Below are positions 63,155 through 64,000 of a DNA stretch of 64,000 nt, one piece after another; position 1 is the first letter of the stretch, and the number at the start of each line of letters is the position of its first letter. Origin of the DNA: an uncultured Oscillospiraceae bacterium (GTDB lineage: Bacteria; Bacillota; Clostridia; Oscillospirales; Acutalibacteraceae). The notes under the pieces were generated by a model. That model did not search any database, had not been told where the DNA came from, and saw nothing but the letters and a program-made list of their open reading frames with translations. Position numbers and translations under genes: made by a program. The stretch is from positions 1 through 64,000 of the forward strand of contig UQZY01000004.1 of assembly GCA_900545655.1 (NCBI GenBank), read 5' to 3'.

Positions 63155-63189
63155 GTAAATTGTATTATCATGCGGAGGGGCACATAAAT

Positions 63190-64000
63190 ATGCAAAGTAA
63201 GCAAAAACCCAAGGTAAAAAATCATGTTTTGACGAAAACAAGTATTATCACCATTTTTATAATAATGGCATTTGTTTTCGCCTATGTATTCGTTATAGCC
63301 TATACGTACGGCAACCTTTTTTCCACCGGCAGCGACAATCTTCTCAAATCCACCGAGAGCTCTGCCGCGACTTTTTCAAAGGTTGTTGCTAACGGTATGT
63401 CTCAGATGAACTATCTTGCCTCCGGATTCACGGAGCATTTCAAGGAAAATGCGGATGAAAAAGAAGAGATAGCATATCTTAAATCCCTTATTTCCGGTTC
63501 ATATTCATCTAACTGTGAGGCACTTACCTTTGTAAGTACCAACGGGCGTTTCTACACCTCAAAGGGTGGAAGCGGCACCGTCAACATGGAAAAATTCCTG
63601 AAAAATATAAGTACTTCCGAAATCGTTGTCGCATACGATGATGACAGAATTTCCTCCGATTATGCACACTTTCATAAGACAATTACCGTTGACGGAGAAG
63701 TAAAAGGATATCTTATAGGTACATATAACTTTGTAGCCGCACTTAACAAAACATACTCAAATGAGATATACAAGGACGAAGGTGTAAACATGCTTATAAC
63801 CGACAAAGGATATATCGTTATAAGCACCTACGCAAACGCCGCTCTCGGGAAAATACCGAACAACTTTTTTGACTTTATTGACAAAAATAAATACAAGAGC
63901 TTTTCATCACTTATTGATGACAGCAAAAACAATAAAGAAGCCGCTGTAACCACCATTATCATCAATGACAACAAATATGTAGCGGCATTCGCACCTCTGG
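63190..64000 (+). CDS. Membrane sensor protein, N-terminal part (partial)
   Basis: An open frame from ATG 63190, with GGAGGGG 9 nt upstream, runs off the right edge (270 codons seen). It has a basic N-terminus, a membrane helix at about residues 17-41, and then an extracytoplasmic region that continues to the end of the window and resembles double-Cache sensor domains (TNGRFYTSKGGSG; INDNKYVAAFAPL). The output domain is not visible. By analogy and because of its divergent partner, a GGDEF/EAL or kinase output is plausible but not shown. Confidence 0.75.
   Translation, partial: MQSKQKPKVKNHVLTKTSIITIFIIMAFVFAYVFVIAYTYGNLFSTGSDNLLKSTESSAATFSKVVANGMSQMNYLASGFTEHFKENADEKEEIAYLKSLISGSYSSNCEALTFVSTNGRFYTSKGGSGTVNMEKFLKNISTSEIVVAYDDDRISSDYAHFHKTITVDGEVKGYLIGTYNFVAALNKTYSNEIYKDEGVNMLITDKGYIVISTYANAALGKIPNNFFDFIDKNKYKSFSSLIDDSKNNKEAAVTTIIINDNKYVAAFAPL

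Overview
The window looks like chromosomal core sequence from a spore-forming, Gram-positive, anaerobic Clostridia-type Firmicute of moderate GC. Evidence: a spoIIAA-spoIIAB-sigF operon, a dipicolinate synthase operon (dpaAB/spoVF), a T-box leader in front of pheST, AddAB rather than RecBCD, an IreB-type UPF0297 protein, a K+-type membrane pyrophosphatase, AGGAGG-class ribosome binding sites, and lepA-hemW and dgt-dnaG-rpoD gene orders. I cannot name the family or species. No rRNA, tRNA, CRISPR array, prophage or insertion sequence was seen.

Layout. 1-5.6 kb: the end of an unknown rightward gene meets, at a shared terminator, a leftward operon of a large lipoprotein, a small unknown protein, lepA and hemW. 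5.6-7.1 kb: the sigma-F operon. 7.1-11.3 kb: leftward murC, L,D-transpeptidase and acyl-CoA ligase. 11.3-19.9 kb: rightward dpaAB, then addBA. 20-24.8 kb: a multi-pass sensor kinase with its OmpR-type regulator, a DUF3592 membrane protein and a methyltransferase. 24.9-35.1 kb: a long leftward run tmk, DUF2156, GNAT, DJ-1/PfpI, mltG, U32 peptidase, dgt, dnaG, rpoD. 35.1-37.7 kb: leftward mazF, nnrD and acpS. 37.7-42.5 kb: a 53/54-bp repeat array, then rightward T-box-pheST and ireB with an unknown partner. 42.8-44.2 kb: a lipoprotein, YigZ and rpmE. 44.3-57.8 kb: a leftward division and cell-wall (dcw) cluster, mraZ-rsmH-ftsL-pbp-murF-mraY-ftsW-murG-murA-ftsQ-ftsZ, lacking murD, murE and ftsA. 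58.3-64 kb: hppA, a GGDEF/EAL protein and the start of a divergent membrane sensor.

Functionally the window links envelope synthesis and division (murC, dcw genes, mltG, L,D-transpeptidase), sporulation (sigma F, dipicolinate), replication and repair (dnaG, addAB, tmk, dgt) and translation (lepA, pheST, rpmE).

The most unusual signal is at 37785-38046 on the minus strand, between acpS and pheST. A perfect 8-nt Shine-Dalgarno precedes a chain of 16-, 18-, 35- and 8-codon reading frames built from 53/54-bp repeats, two of whose three junctions are ATGA stop/start overlaps. Differences between units are largely synonymous or conservative, which suggests that the repeats were, or still are, translated. 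Short tandem repeats with an 18-nt (six-codon) period recur elsewhere, inside addB, mltG and ftsQ and just downstream of dgt and ftsQ.
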